A DNA stretch of 64,000 nucleotides, taken from the NCBI RefSeq assembly GCF_900573885.1, contig NZ_UPSE01000453.1, forward strand, positions 372,001 through 436,000, given 5' to 3'. The notes under the pieces are model-generated. The model saw nothing but the letters and a program-made list of their open reading frames with translations, made no database searches and was not told the origin of the DNA. Source of the DNA: Pseudomonas viridiflava (lineage in GTDB: Bacteria > Pseudomonadota > Gammaproteobacteria > Pseudomonadales > Pseudomonadaceae). Made by a program: the position numbers and the translations under genes. This document shows positions 8,452 to 15,982 of the stretch, in pieces. The first letter of the stretch is position 1. Each line of letters begins with the position of its first letter.

Positions 8452-9114
8452 ATGGCCACCCAACAGAACTCCCGCCTCGGTCAGATACTGCTGAACAAAG
8501 GACTGATCAGCGCCGACCAACTGGCTTACGCCATTCAATTGCAGACCAGCAGCCGCAAGCGCTTGGGGGAAATCCTCATCGAGCAAGGGCTGGTCAGCGA
8601 CCGGCAATTGAGCAAGGCGCTGAAGAAGCAAAGCAACCTGCGGGTGGCGGCCACCCTGGTGGCGGCTTTGCTCAGTCCGTTCCAGATGGCCAGTGCCGAC
8701 TTGCACCGCCCGGCACCGAGCAGCCTCAGCCGCACGCTGCAACCACTCGACGATGCGGAAATGAGCAATGTCAGCGCTCAAGGCCTGGACGATGTATTGC
8801 AGGGATTGTTTCTGCAGGCCGAGAGCGGCGACGGCATGGGTACCGCCGCCAAACTGGCGAAGCTGGTGATGCCGGTACTCAATAGTCTGGACGCGGAAAC
8901 GTCGATGAAAGACGTGCGTTATGACACCAGCAAACTGACGTCTGTGCGCAACGCCGACGGCAGTGTGAACGTGCGCTTGCCAAGCTCGATTGGTGAGCTG
9001 CGTTTTGACAATGTGCGGGTAGCGGGGGCCAGTACGACCCAGAGCATGGGCAGCGTGACGCTTCAGGATATAGATCTGTCGCAAGCATCCCTGCGCATCA
9101 GCCTACGCCCTTGA
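8452..9114 (+). CDS. Membrane-anchored protein with tandem MshEN-type (c-di-GMP-binding) motifs; unknown exported domain
   Basis: A 220-residue protein of no named function. Residues 8-31 and 37-60 are two 24-residue copies of the MshEN pattern: RLG, then hydrophobic pairs, a central G, L, and a final Q. They read RLGQILLNKGLIS... and RLGEILIEQGLVS.... The second copy fits the published c-di-GMP-binding consensus at every position; the first has one Leu-to-Ile change. A hydrophobic stretch (about 64-82, ending QMASA) follows and looks like a membrane anchor or late signal sequence. The C-terminal part starts with TLQPLDDAEMSNVSAQG, a motif like those near the mature N-terminus of some exported pilus- or surface-associated proteins. 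No ATPase domain is present, unlike GspE/MshE/PilB. A c-di-GMP sensing role is inferred only from the motifs. Confidence 0.7.
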   Translation: MATQQNSRLGQILLNKGLISADQLAYAIQLQTSSRKRLGEILIEQGLVSDRQLSKALKKQSNLRVAATLVAALLSPFQMASADLHRPAPSSLSRTLQPLDDAEMSNVSAQGLDDVLQGLFLQAESGDGMGTAAKLAKLVMPVLNSLDAETSMKDVRYDTSKLTSVRNADGSVNVRLPSSIGELRFDNVRVAGASTTQSMGSVTLQDIDLSQASLRISLRP

Positions 9115-9139
9115 CGTGACGGCGAGCGGCTGCGCGTCG

Positions 9140-9223
9140 GCGATACTGCGTCAAAAACGACTTTTTGATGCTCATTTGGCTAGAGCCAACTGCGCTCAAA
9201 AAGACGTTTTTTCCTTGTCTCGC
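9140..9223. repeat. Nested-hairpin repeat (TGCTCATT core), diverged copy B
   Basis: Long imperfect hairpin: outer GCGATAC/GTCTCGC, then AAAAACG-A-CTTTTTGA pairing with TCAAAAAG-A-CGTTTTT, then core TGCTCATT, apical palindrome TGGCTAGAGCCA, and AACTGCGC. It shares architecture with copies at 11866-12103 and 17317-17401 although the stem sequence differs. It lies between two convergent genes. Confidence 0.75.
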
Positions 9224-9263
9224 TCTAGCTCGCTCGCTCTGGACCGCAGGGACCGAAAAAGCG

Positions 9264-9674
9264 CTAATCGACCATGGGCAAAACCGGCACCGGCTGTTTG
9301 TTTTCATCAATCGCAACAAAGCTGAACACGCCGGTAATCGCTCGCTCGCGGCCGTCGCTGTACATGCTTTCGACAAACACCTCCACCTCGACCTTGAGGC
9401 TGGTATTGCCGACCTTCACTACGCGCCCTACCAACTCGACGATTGAGCCAGCCGGAATCGGGTGGTTGAAATCGATGCGGTCGGACGACACGGTTACCAG
9501 CGGCAGCCGGCAAAAACGAGTAGCGGCGATAAATGACACCTCATCCATCCACGCCAACGCGGTGCCGCCGAACAAGGTGTTGTGGTGGTTGGTGGTCGGC
9601 GGGAACACCGCCTTGGTGACGCGGGTTTCCGCCCGCTCGGTGCGTAGCTGGATTTCTTGCTCTCTGGGGGTCAT
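9264..9674 (-). CDS. Acyl-CoA thioesterase, hotdog fold (YciA/BFIT-like)
   Basis: A 136-residue single-hotdog protein. NHHNTLFGGTALAWMDEVSF is the catalytic helix region of the acyl-CoA hydrolase family, with the conserved Asn and the GG-x-x-L-x-W-x-D pattern. FNHPIPAGSIVEL and VEVFVESMYSDGRE follow as usual. It should hydrolyse fatty acyl-CoA thioesters in the cytoplasm; chain-length preference is not readable. It faces the MshEN-like gene convergently and lies downstream of rplS, beyond a terminator. Confidence 0.9.
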   Translation of the reverse strand: MTPREQEIQLRTERAETRVTKAVFPPTTNHHNTLFGGTALAWMDEVSFIAATRFCRLPLVTVSSDRIDFNHPIPAGSIVELVGRVVKVGNTSLKVEVEVFVESMYSDGRERAITGVFSFVAIDENKQPVPVLPMVD

Positions 9675-9714
9675 GCGTACAGGTCCTGCGCAAACGGTTG
9701 GTCAAATCACGGGC

Positions 9715-9743
9715 AATAAAAAAGCAGCCCGTAGGCTGCTTCT
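9715..9743 (-). terminator. Terminator of the rpsP-rimM-trmD-rplS operon
   Basis: On the minus strand a perfect AAGCAGCC-TACG-GGCTGCTT stem is followed by a T-rich run (plus-strand A run 9718-9723). It lies about 20 bases past the rplS stop. Confidence 0.9.
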
Positions 9744-9762
9744 TTTGACAAGGAAGACTGGA

Positions 9763-10113
9763 TTAAACCAGTTTTTCCTTGATGCGAGCTGCTTTACCAG
9801 ACAGGTCACGGAGGTAGTAAAGCTTGGCTTTACGTACGTCACCACGACGCTTGACGGCCAGGCTGTCAACCAGCGGGCTGTAGGTCTGGAAGGTACGCTC
9901 AACGCCAACACCGTTGGAGATTTTACGTACGGTGAAGGCACTGTTCACGCCGCGGTTGCGCTTGGCGATTACAACGCCTTCGAAGGCTTGCAGACGCGAA
10001 CGGTCGCCTTCTTTCACTTTAACCTGAACGACAACGGTGTCGCCTGGAGCGAAAGTCGGGATTTCTTTGCTCATCTGCTCGGCTTCGAGGGCCAAGATAA
10101 TTTTGTTAGTCAT
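9763..10113 (-). CDS. rplS: Ribosomal protein bL19
   Basis: A 116-residue large-subunit protein located at the 30S-50S interface. The sequence [20 protein letters not shown] and the run [21 protein letters not shown] (quoted in part) are typical of bL19, and the length is standard. It is last in the conserved rpsP-rimM-trmD-rplS operon, 42 bp after trmD, and is followed by a strong terminator. Confidence 0.98.
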   Translation of the reverse strand: MTNKIILALEAEQMSKEIPTFAPGDTVVVQVKVKEGDRSRLQAFEGVVIAKRNRGVNSAFTVRKISNGVGVERTFQTYSPLVDSLAVKRRGDVRKAKLYYLRDLSGKAARIKEKLV

Positions 10114-10155
10114 GCTGTGCTCCTAAGACAAACCAACCGGCCTGCCATCGATACG

Positions 10156-10908
10156 TTAACTATCGTCCCGTTGCCGGATGTATTCCGCCAACAGCTTTTT
10201 CTCTTCTCCAGAAAGCGAGCGGCTTTCCAGAAGATCAGCGCGTCGTTCGCTGGTCCGACCAAGGGACTGTTGCAAACGCCAGCGCCGGATGTGTGCGTGA
10301 TTGCCGCTAAGCAACACGTCGGGAACGCGCTTATCCGCATACACCTCCGGTCGGGTGTAGTGCGGGCAGTCGAGCAAGCCATCCGTAAAGGAGTCTTCCT
10401 CGGCCGAATCTGCATGACCCAACGCACCGGGCAGCAGACGCGTTACCGCATCGATCAGAACCATTGCCGGCAGCTCACCGCCGGAAAGGACGTAATCCCC
10501 GATCGACCACTCTTCATCAACGTGCGTTTCTATAAACCGCTCATCGATGCCTTCATATCGTCCGGCAATGAGGATCAAGGTCTCCTCTTTTGCCAGTTCT
10601 CGCACAGCTGACTGAGTCAACGGGCGGCCTTGCGGCGAGAGGTAAATAACCTTCGCCTGCGCTCCAGCGGCCTGCTTGGCATCTGCCAAGGCGCCTTCCA
10701 GAGGCTTGATCTTCATCACCATGCCGGGGCCACCGCCGAAAGGCCGATCATCCACCGTCTGGTGGCGATCTTCGGTGTAGCTTCGCGGGTTCCAACAGGT
10801 GAGCTTCAACAACCCCTGTTTCACCGCGCGGCTGGTAATGCCGTATTCGCTGATGGCAGCAAACATTTCAGGGAACAAACTGATGACTTCAACACGCAGG
10901 CTAGCCAT
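10156..10908 (-). CDS. trmD: tRNA (guanine-37-N1) methyltransferase
   Basis: A 250-residue SAM-dependent enzyme methylating G37 next to the anticodon, which prevents +1 frameshifting. The N-terminus [13 protein letters not shown], the trefoil-knot SAM site ([12 protein letters not shown] and [20 protein letters not shown], residues about 112-150) and the C-terminal helical domain are complete. The operon position between rimM and rplS is canonical. Confidence 0.98.
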   Translation of the reverse strand: MASLRVEVISLFPEMFAAISEYGITSRAVKQGLLKLTCWNPRSYTEDRHQTVDDRPFGGGPGMVMKIKPLEGALADAKQAAGAQAKVIYLSPQGRPLTQSAVRELAKEETLILIAGRYEGIDERFIETHVDEEWSIGDYVLSGGELPAMVLIDAVTRLLPGALGHADSAEEDSFTDGLLDCPHYTRPEVYADKRVPDVLLSGNHAHIRRWRLQQSLGRTSERRADLLESRSLSGEEKKLLAEYIRQRDDS

Positions 10909-10926
10909 ATCTCTACTAACCGTTGC

Positions 10927-11463
10927 TTAAAAGTCCGCATCCCAGTCAACGCGCATTTCACCGGCTGCCAGGTCGACCGACAGAACGCAATGTGCCGTGT
11001 ACGGCAACAAACGTTCGCGATCATCGAGGCTTCCCGTGCAGGGCTTGACCACCATCACATCGTTAGCGCCGGTTTCCAGCAGGTGGTCGATAACGCCGAG
11101 CAGTTGCCCGAGTTGGTCGATCACGTTCAAACCTTTGAGCTGGTACCAGTAGTACTCGCCATCGGTCAGATCTGGCAGCAGGCTGCGGGCAACACAAATG
11201 TCGAAACCCGCGAGAAGGCGAGCTTCTTCACGGTCGTCGAGACCCTTCAGCTTTGCTACGAGGACCTTGTTTTGCAGGCGGCCCTGGGCTAACTCAACCT
11301 GTCGTACATCACCGTCGCGTTTGAGCGTCCAGTGTTTGTAGTCCAGCAGGTTGTCAATCGGATCGGTAAAGGAGAAGACCTTCACCTCGCCGCGAACACC
11401 ATGCACCGAAACAATCTTACCGATGACGATCAGGTCATCAGCAGGAGCGGGCGTCGCGTTCAT
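10927..11463 (-). CDS. rimM: Ribosome maturation factor RimM
   Basis: A 178-residue two-domain factor needed for 30S maturation, binding S19 near the 16S 3' domain. The N-terminal VIGKIVSVHGVRGEVKVFSF is the RimM signature. The PRC-barrel half begins near EYYWYQLKGLNV and contains VDHLLETGANDV-like and LLPYT blocks. It lies 5 bp after rpsP and 18 bp before trmD, so translation is probably coupled. Confidence 0.97.
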   Translation of the reverse strand: MNATPAPADDLIVIGKIVSVHGVRGEVKVFSFTDPIDNLLDYKHWTLKRDGDVRQVELAQGRLQNKVLVAKLKGLDDREEARLLAGFDICVARSLLPDLTDGEYYWYQLKGLNVIDQLGQLLGVIDHLLETGANDVMVVKPCTGSLDDRERLLPYTAHCVLSVDLAAGEMRVDWDADF

Positions 11464-11468
11464 GCGGC

Positions 11469-11720
11469 TTAGGCTGCTGCCTTAGCGGCATCCTTGAGCA
11501 GCTGAGCAACGCGCTCAGACGGCTGTGCACCCTGGCCGAGCCAGTAAGTAGCACGCTCTTGGTCTACGGACAGACGGATCTCTGCACCGGAAGCGATTGG
11601 GTTGAAGAAACCAATACGCTCAACAAAACGACCGTCGCGCGCATTGCGGCTGTCGGTCACGGTGAGGTGGTAAAACGGGCGCTTCTTGGAGCCGCCACGG
11701 GCAAGACGGATGGTTACCAT
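11469..11720 (-). CDS. rpsP: Ribosomal protein bS16
   Basis: An 83-residue small-subunit assembly protein. [19 protein letters not shown] is the invariant N-terminus, followed by [19 protein letters not shown]. It is the first gene of the rpsP-rimM-trmD-rplS operon, with a near-consensus promoter about 75 bases upstream. Confidence 0.98.
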   Translation of the reverse strand: MVTIRLARGGSKKRPFYHLTVTDSRNARDGRFVERIGFFNPIASGAEIRLSVDQERATYWLGQGAQPSERVAQLLKDAAKAAA

Positions 11721-11793
11721 GTGAACATCGTTCCTGTAGTCGGTGCTGCAAAACTAAAATTACATGCCAGGCACTAGGCCCGAAAGGCCGCAT

Positions 11794-11821
11794 ATTCTAA
11801 GGATTATCGGGATTTTTGCAA
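11794..11821 (-). promoter_or_regulatory. Predicted sigma-70 promoter of the rpsP operon
   Basis: On the minus strand: TTGCAA, a 16-base spacer, then TAGAAT, followed by a GC-rich discriminator (GCGGCC). This is what is expected of a growth-rate-controlled ribosomal operon. A small GGCC-tttc-GGCC hairpin is just downstream in the leader. Confidence 0.65.
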
Positions 11822-11865
11822 ATCTCTTTTTGCCCTGCCCCGATCACACCCGCCAAGCGCCCCGC

Positions 11866-12103
11866 GCAATGTCGCTTTAGAGCGTAGCGAGCGAAGGGCT
11901 GGCAAGGCAAAAACACGCGAAAAAGCGGAGTTGGCTTAAGGCCAATGAGCATTTTGAGCGTGTTTTTAACGCCGCCAGACCACTTGGGCAATGTCGCTTT
12001 AGAGCGTAGCGAGCGAAGGGCTGGCAAGGCAAAAACACGGGAAAAAGCGGAGTTGGCTTAAGGCCAATGAGCATTTTGAGCGTGTTTTTAACGCCGCCAG
12101 ACC
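11866..12103. repeat. Tandem pair of 116-bp nested-hairpin repeats (TGCTCATT core), copies A1 and A2
   Basis: Two 116-bp copies at 11866-11981 and 11988-12103 (period 122) differ at a single base seen (AAAAACACGC versus AAAAACACGG). Within each, CTGGC/GCCAG, AAAAACACGC/GCGTGTTTTT and TTGGC/GCCAA form nested stems (structured core 11899-11978 and 12021-12100). The minus strand carries the core TGCTCATT ... AACTCCGC. They fill most of the 402-base gap between the rpsP start and the ffh stop; the rest of that gap holds the rpsP promoter. Confidence 0.9.
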
Positions 12104-12122
12104 GAGCGCAGTAGCTATAAAG

Positions 12123-13499
12123 CTACATTTTAGGCATACCGCCGCCGGGGAACATCCCACCCATGCCGCGCATCATTTTGGCCATACCGCCTTTTGCAGT
12201 GACTTTTTTCATCATCTTCTGCATTTGTTTGTGCTGTTTGATCAGCCGGCCGATGTCTTGCACTTGAGTGCCGGAGCCCATGGCGATGCGACGTTTTCGC
12301 GAGCCGCTGATTACGTCCGGATCGCGGCGCTCTTGAGGCGTCATGGAGTTGATGATCGCCTCCATCTGCTTGAACTGCTTCTCGGCCGCGCCCTGGGCGT
12401 TGCCCATCTGCGACAGGTTCATGCCGCCAATATTGGGCAGCTTGTCCATCAGGCCGCCAAGGCCGCCCATGTTTTTCATCTGTTGCAGCTGATCGCGGAA
12501 GTCTTCCAGGTCGAAGCCTTTGCCCTTCTTCAGCTTTTTCGCGAGTTTGTCGGCCTTGTCGCGGTCGAGGGTTTGCTCGGCCTGTTCGATCAGGCTGAGC
12601 ACGTCACCCATGCCGAGGATGCGCGAGGCGATACGGTCCGGGTGGAAGGGTTCGAGCGCTTCGCTCTTCTCGCCCATACCGATGAACTTGATCGGCTTGC
12701 CGGTAATGGCGCGTACCGACAGCGCCGCACCGCCACGGGCATCACCGTCAACTTTGGTCAACACAACGCCGGTCAGCGGTAGCGCATCGCCGAACGCTTT
12801 GGCGGTATTGGCGGCGTCCTGACCGGTCATGGCGTCGACGACGAACAGCGTTTCAACCGGATTGATTGCAGCGTGAACGGCCTTGATCTCGGCCATCATT
12901 TCTTCGTCGATATGCAAACGACCGGCGGTGTCGACGATCACCACATCGATGAATTTGATCTTGGCTTCGCGGATGGCCGCAGTGGCGATGTCCACCGGCT
13001 TCTGGCTGATGTCGGACGGGAAGAACGTCACGCCAATGTCGTTGGCCAGCGTTTCCAGCTGCTTGATCGCCGCCGGACGGTAAACGTCGGCCGACACCAC
13101 CATTACGGTTTTCTTTTTGCGCTCTTTAAGGAAGCGCGCCAGCTTGCCGGCCGTGGTGGTTTTACCCGCGCCCTGCAAGCCTGCCATCAGCACGACGGCC
13201 GGTGGCGTGGCGTTCAAGGCCAGATCTTCGTTGGCGGCGCCCATCAACTCTTCGAGTTCTAGACGGACGATTTTCACGAACGCCTGGCCCGGCGTCAGGC
13301 TTCGGGAAACCTCGGTGCCGACGGCGCGTTCTTTGACTTTATTGACGAAGTCTTTCACCACCGGCAGCGCGACGTCGGCTTCCAGCAAGGCCATGCGCAC
13401 TTCGCGCAGGGTGTCCTTGATGTTGTCCTCGGTCAGCTTGGCCTTGCCGGTGACATGGCGCAGGGTCTGCGAGAGGCGGTCGGTTAGATTTTCGAACAT
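12123..13499 (-). CDS. ffh: Signal recognition particle protein Ffh (SRP54)
   Basis: A 458-residue SRP GTPase that binds signal sequences of nascent membrane proteins and hands them to FtsY. It has the N domain (MFENLTDRLSQTLRHVTGK), the G domain with GLQGAGKTTTAGKLA (about 107-121), DTAGRLHIDEEM and TKVDGDARGGAAL, and a methionine-rich M domain ending MFPGGGMPKM that binds 4.5S RNA. The length is standard. It is divergent from the CcsA-like gene, as in other pseudomonads. Confidence 0.98.
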   Translation of the reverse strand: MFENLTDRLSQTLRHVTGKAKLTEDNIKDTLREVRMALLEADVALPVVKDFVNKVKERAVGTEVSRSLTPGQAFVKIVRLELEELMGAANEDLALNATPPAVVLMAGLQGAGKTTTAGKLARFLKERKKKTVMVVSADVYRPAAIKQLETLANDIGVTFFPSDISQKPVDIATAAIREAKIKFIDVVIVDTAGRLHIDEEMMAEIKAVHAAINPVETLFVVDAMTGQDAANTAKAFGDALPLTGVVLTKVDGDARGGAALSVRAITGKPIKFIGMGEKSEALEPFHPDRIASRILGMGDVLSLIEQAEQTLDRDKADKLAKKLKKGKGFDLEDFRDQLQQMKNMGGLGGLMDKLPNIGGMNLSQMGNAQGAAEKQFKQMEAIINSMTPQERRDPDVISGSRKRRIAMGSGTQVQDIGRLIKQHKQMQKMMKKVTAKGGMAKMMRGMGGMFPGGGMPKM

Positions 13500-13552
13500 G
13501 CGCGTTCCTTTCAGGCGGTCTGGCGCCGGGTTGAGCTTGCGGCAAGGGCGCG

Positions 13553-13558
13553 ATTATA
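13553..13558 (-). promoter_or_regulatory. Candidate -10 box of ffh
   Basis: The minus strand reads TTGGTTATAATCGCG, a consensus TATAAT about 54 bases upstream of the ffh start. The matching -35 is poor, so this rests on the -10 alone. Confidence 0.45.
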
Positions 13559-13655
13559 ACCAAGACACCCGCACGCCGACACCGCTGGCGGTCTTTCGTG
13601 AAACGCGCGTTTTATGCCACACTCTCGCCCTTTCGGGCTCGCCTTACACGGACTT

Positions 13656-14456
13656 ATGCACCCTCTGCTGCCAAGCCTCGCCGCTGCCTTTCTTTATATA
13701 GGCGCCACTGCTTACCAAGGCCTGCGCCTTTCCCAGCGCGCATTGCCATCCAAACGCGTGCTCGCCCCACTGGTGTTGCTGGCGTTGTTCTTCCATGGCG
13801 GCACGCTGTTCGCGCAGCTGAATGCCGAAGCCGGCCTGGCGCTGGACTTCTTCAATGCCGCCAGCCTGATCTCGTATGCCGCCATTTTGCTGACGATTGT
13901 CGCGAGCTCGCGCATTCCGGTGCTCAATCTGCTGCTTCTGTTTTTGCCGCTGGGCTGTCTGACGGTGCTGCTGGCGCAGTTCGTACCGGCCGGTACGGTG
14001 CCGGTGATCAACGAGAAACCGGGCATTCTCGCGCACATTCTGCTGTCGATTCTGGCCTACGGCATGCTCACCATTGCCGCGTTCCAGGCGCTGCTGCTGT
14101 TGGTGCAAGACCACCAGCTCAAGCATAAGCACCCGTCCGGTCTGATCAAGAATTTCCCGCCGCTGCAAACCATGGAAAGCCTGTTGTTCGGTTTTCTCTG
14201 GGCTGGCTGGGCGCTGTTGAGCCTGTCGTTGATTTCCGGCTGGCTGTTTCTCGACAACCTGTTTGCCCAGCACCTGGTGCACAAAACCTTCCTGGCCTGC
14301 GTGGCCTGGCTGATTTTCGCCGTGCTGCTGTGGGGCCGGCATCAGCGCGGCTGGCGCGGGCACAAGGCGATTCGCTGGACGCTGGCCGGCTTCTGCCTGC
14401 TGATGCTGGCGTACTTCGGCAGCAAGCTGGTACGTGAATTCATCCTGCATATCTAG
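13656..14456 (+). CDS. CcsA/YpjD-like cytochrome c assembly family membrane protein
   Basis: A polytopic inner-membrane protein of 266 residues from the ATG at 13656; an ATG at 13614 in the same frame would add 14 residues. At least seven hydrophobic segments are visible. The family blocks EKPGILAHILLSILAYGMLT and WLIFAVLLWGRHQRGWRGHKA (quoted in part) contain the conserved His residues of heme-handling CcsA-type proteins. E. coli YpjD is the closest recognised relative by eye. YpjD lies beside ffh in many gammaproteobacteria and its exact role is unsettled. The next gene follows 8 bp later. Confidence 0.88.
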   Translation: MHPLLPSLAAAFLYIGATAYQGLRLSQRALPSKRVLAPLVLLALFFHGGTLFAQLNAEAGLALDFFNAASLISYAAILLTIVASSRIPVLNLLLLFLPLGCLTVLLAQFVPAGTVPVINEKPGILAHILLSILAYGMLTIAAFQALLLLVQDHQLKHKHPSGLIKNFPPLQTMESLLFGFLWAGWALLSLSLISGWLFLDNLFAQHLVHKTFLACVAWLIFAVLLWGRHQRGWRGHKAIRWTLAGFCLLMLAYFGSKLVREFILHI

Positions 14457-14464
14457 GCCGCGCC

Positions 14465-15751
14465 GTGTCTGAGTTGAATCCGCAGTACCTGCTGGGCCTG
14501 CTGGCGTTGCTGATCGTGTTGTCAGCGTTTTTCGCCAGTGCCGAAACCAGCCTGCTAAGCCTTAATCGCTACCGCCTGCGCTACCTGGCCAAACAAGGCC
14601 GCCGTGGCGCCAAGCGCGCGAGCACCCTGCTCAACCGTCCGCAGCTACTGCTCGGCGTGCTGCATTTTTGCAACACGCTGGTGACCGTACTCGCCGCCAC
14701 CGTCGCCGCCCTGCTCGCCACGTCACTCTGGGGCGAGTTGGGCCTGATTCTTTCTACCCTCGGGCTCACCCTCGCGCTGCTGCTGTTCGCCGACATCACG
14801 CCAAGAACCCTGGCCGTGTTGCGCCCCGAAGCCTTTGCGTTTCCTTTCAGCGCGCCGCTGCGCTTGCTGGTCGAGCTGCTGGAGCCTCTGGTGTGGCTAC
14901 TCAATGCGGTGAGCAATGGCCTGCTGCGCCTGTGCGGCATCGACCCGACGCGCAAACGCAAAGACGGCCTGAGCCCGGAAGAATTGCGCAGCGTAGTTCG
15001 CGAAGCCACCCACGAGCTGCCAGAGAATCGCCAGAGCATGCTGCTGAGCATTCTCGACCTGGAAACCGTGACGGTTAACGACATCATGATTCCGCGCAAC
15101 GAGGTCACGGGCATCAACCTCGACGACCCGCTGGAAGACATCATTACCCAGCTGCGCACCACCTCCCATACGCGCCTGCCGGTGTTTCGCAGCGACCTCA
15201 ATCAGGTCGAAGGCATCGTTCATATGCGCCAGATCGCCCGCCTGCTGAGCCACGACCAACTGACTATCGATGCCCTCAGCGCCGCAGCGCACGAGCCCTA
15301 CTTCGTGCCGGAAAGCACGCCGCTGTCGACCCAGCTGCTGAATTTCCAGAAGCAGAAACGCCGCATCGGTATCGTCGTCGATGAGTACGGCGATGTGCAG
15401 GGCATCGTCACGCTGGAAGACATCCTTGAAGAAATCGTCGGTGATTTCAGCAACCAGGACGCCTTGCGCAGCCCCGACATTCACCCGCAGGAAGACGGCA
15501 CCCAGGTAATCGACGGCGCCGCGTATATCCGCGAGGTGAACAAGGCGCTGGGCTGGAGCCTGCCGTGCGACGGGCCGAAAACCCTCAACGGTCTGATCAC
15601 CGAAGCGCTGGAGAATATTCCCGACAGCGCCGTGTGTCTGAAGATCGGCCCGTATCGCCTGGAAATTCTGCAATCCACCGATAACCGCGTGAAAAGCGTG
15701 CGCGTCTGGCGCCCTGCTCCGCGCGTAGCGCCGAGCGAAAACGCCCAATAG
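14465..15751 (+). CDS. HlyC/CorC-family (CorB/YfjD-like) transporter with DUF21 and CBS domains
   Basis: A 428-residue protein. An N-terminal DUF21 membrane domain (about residues 8-190, starting with FFASAETSLLSLNRYRLRYL) is followed by a paired CBS domain (about 200-320, with NDIMIPRNEVTGI and RIGIVVDEYGDVQGIVTLED) and a C-terminal CorC/HlyC domain. The family is linked to Mg2+/Co2+ efflux and resistance, with CBS domains sensing Mg-ATP. The start codon is GTG at 14465. The 8-bp gap to the CcsA-like gene indicates one transcript, as in E. coli ypjD-yfjD. Confidence 0.93.
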   Translation: MSELNPQYLLGLLALLIVLSAFFASAETSLLSLNRYRLRYLAKQGRRGAKRASTLLNRPQLLLGVLHFCNTLVTVLAATVAALLATSLWGELGLILSTLGLTLALLLFADITPRTLAVLRPEAFAFPFSAPLRLLVELLEPLVWLLNAVSNGLLRLCGIDPTRKRKDGLSPEELRSVVREATHELPENRQSMLLSILDLETVTVNDIMIPRNEVTGINLDDPLEDIITQLRTTSHTRLPVFRSDLNQVEGIVHMRQIARLLSHDQLTIDALSAAAHEPYFVPESTPLSTQLLNFQKQKRRIGIVVDEYGDVQGIVTLEDILEEIVGDFSNQDALRSPDIHPQEDGTQVIDGAAYIREVNKALGWSLPCDGPKTLNGLITEALENIPDSAVCLKIGPYRLEILQSTDNRVKSVRVWRPAPRVAPSENAQ

Positions 15752-15775
15752 CGGCACCCTTGGCGAAAAGGGTAA

Positions 15776-15804
15776 TTGTCAGCGCCTGCGCCGCGCTTTT
15801 ATAG
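15776..15804 (+). promoter_or_regulatory. Candidate sigma-70 promoter upstream of the MFS symporter
   Basis: TTGTCA, a 17-base spacer, then TTATAG, in the 231-base gap between the CorC-like and MFS genes. The implied leader is about 170 bases; no riboswitch was recognised in it. Confidence 0.4.
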
Positions 15805-15982
15805 TCGTCGTACCTCTCGCCCGCCTGCCATCCGCAGGCCGGCCCGTGCCGCACCGAACGCCCCACAAAGCGCCTTCTCGTGCAGCACACCGTCAGCGTT
15901 TTACCCCCACGCGCTACCACAATAATTCGCTTCGGCCATGGCTTCGCCCATGGAACCGAGCCCTGCCCATTGAAGGCTCAGC

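Noticed and set aside
11797..12027. Small repetitive ORF (76 codons) inside the tandem repeats
   Set aside because: The frame simply translates the repeat; there is no ribosome site and no conservation with copies B and C.
11866..12103. CRISPR-like array
   Set aside because: Only two repeats of 116 bp with a 6-bp gap; the internal structure is hairpin-like and no cas genes are present.
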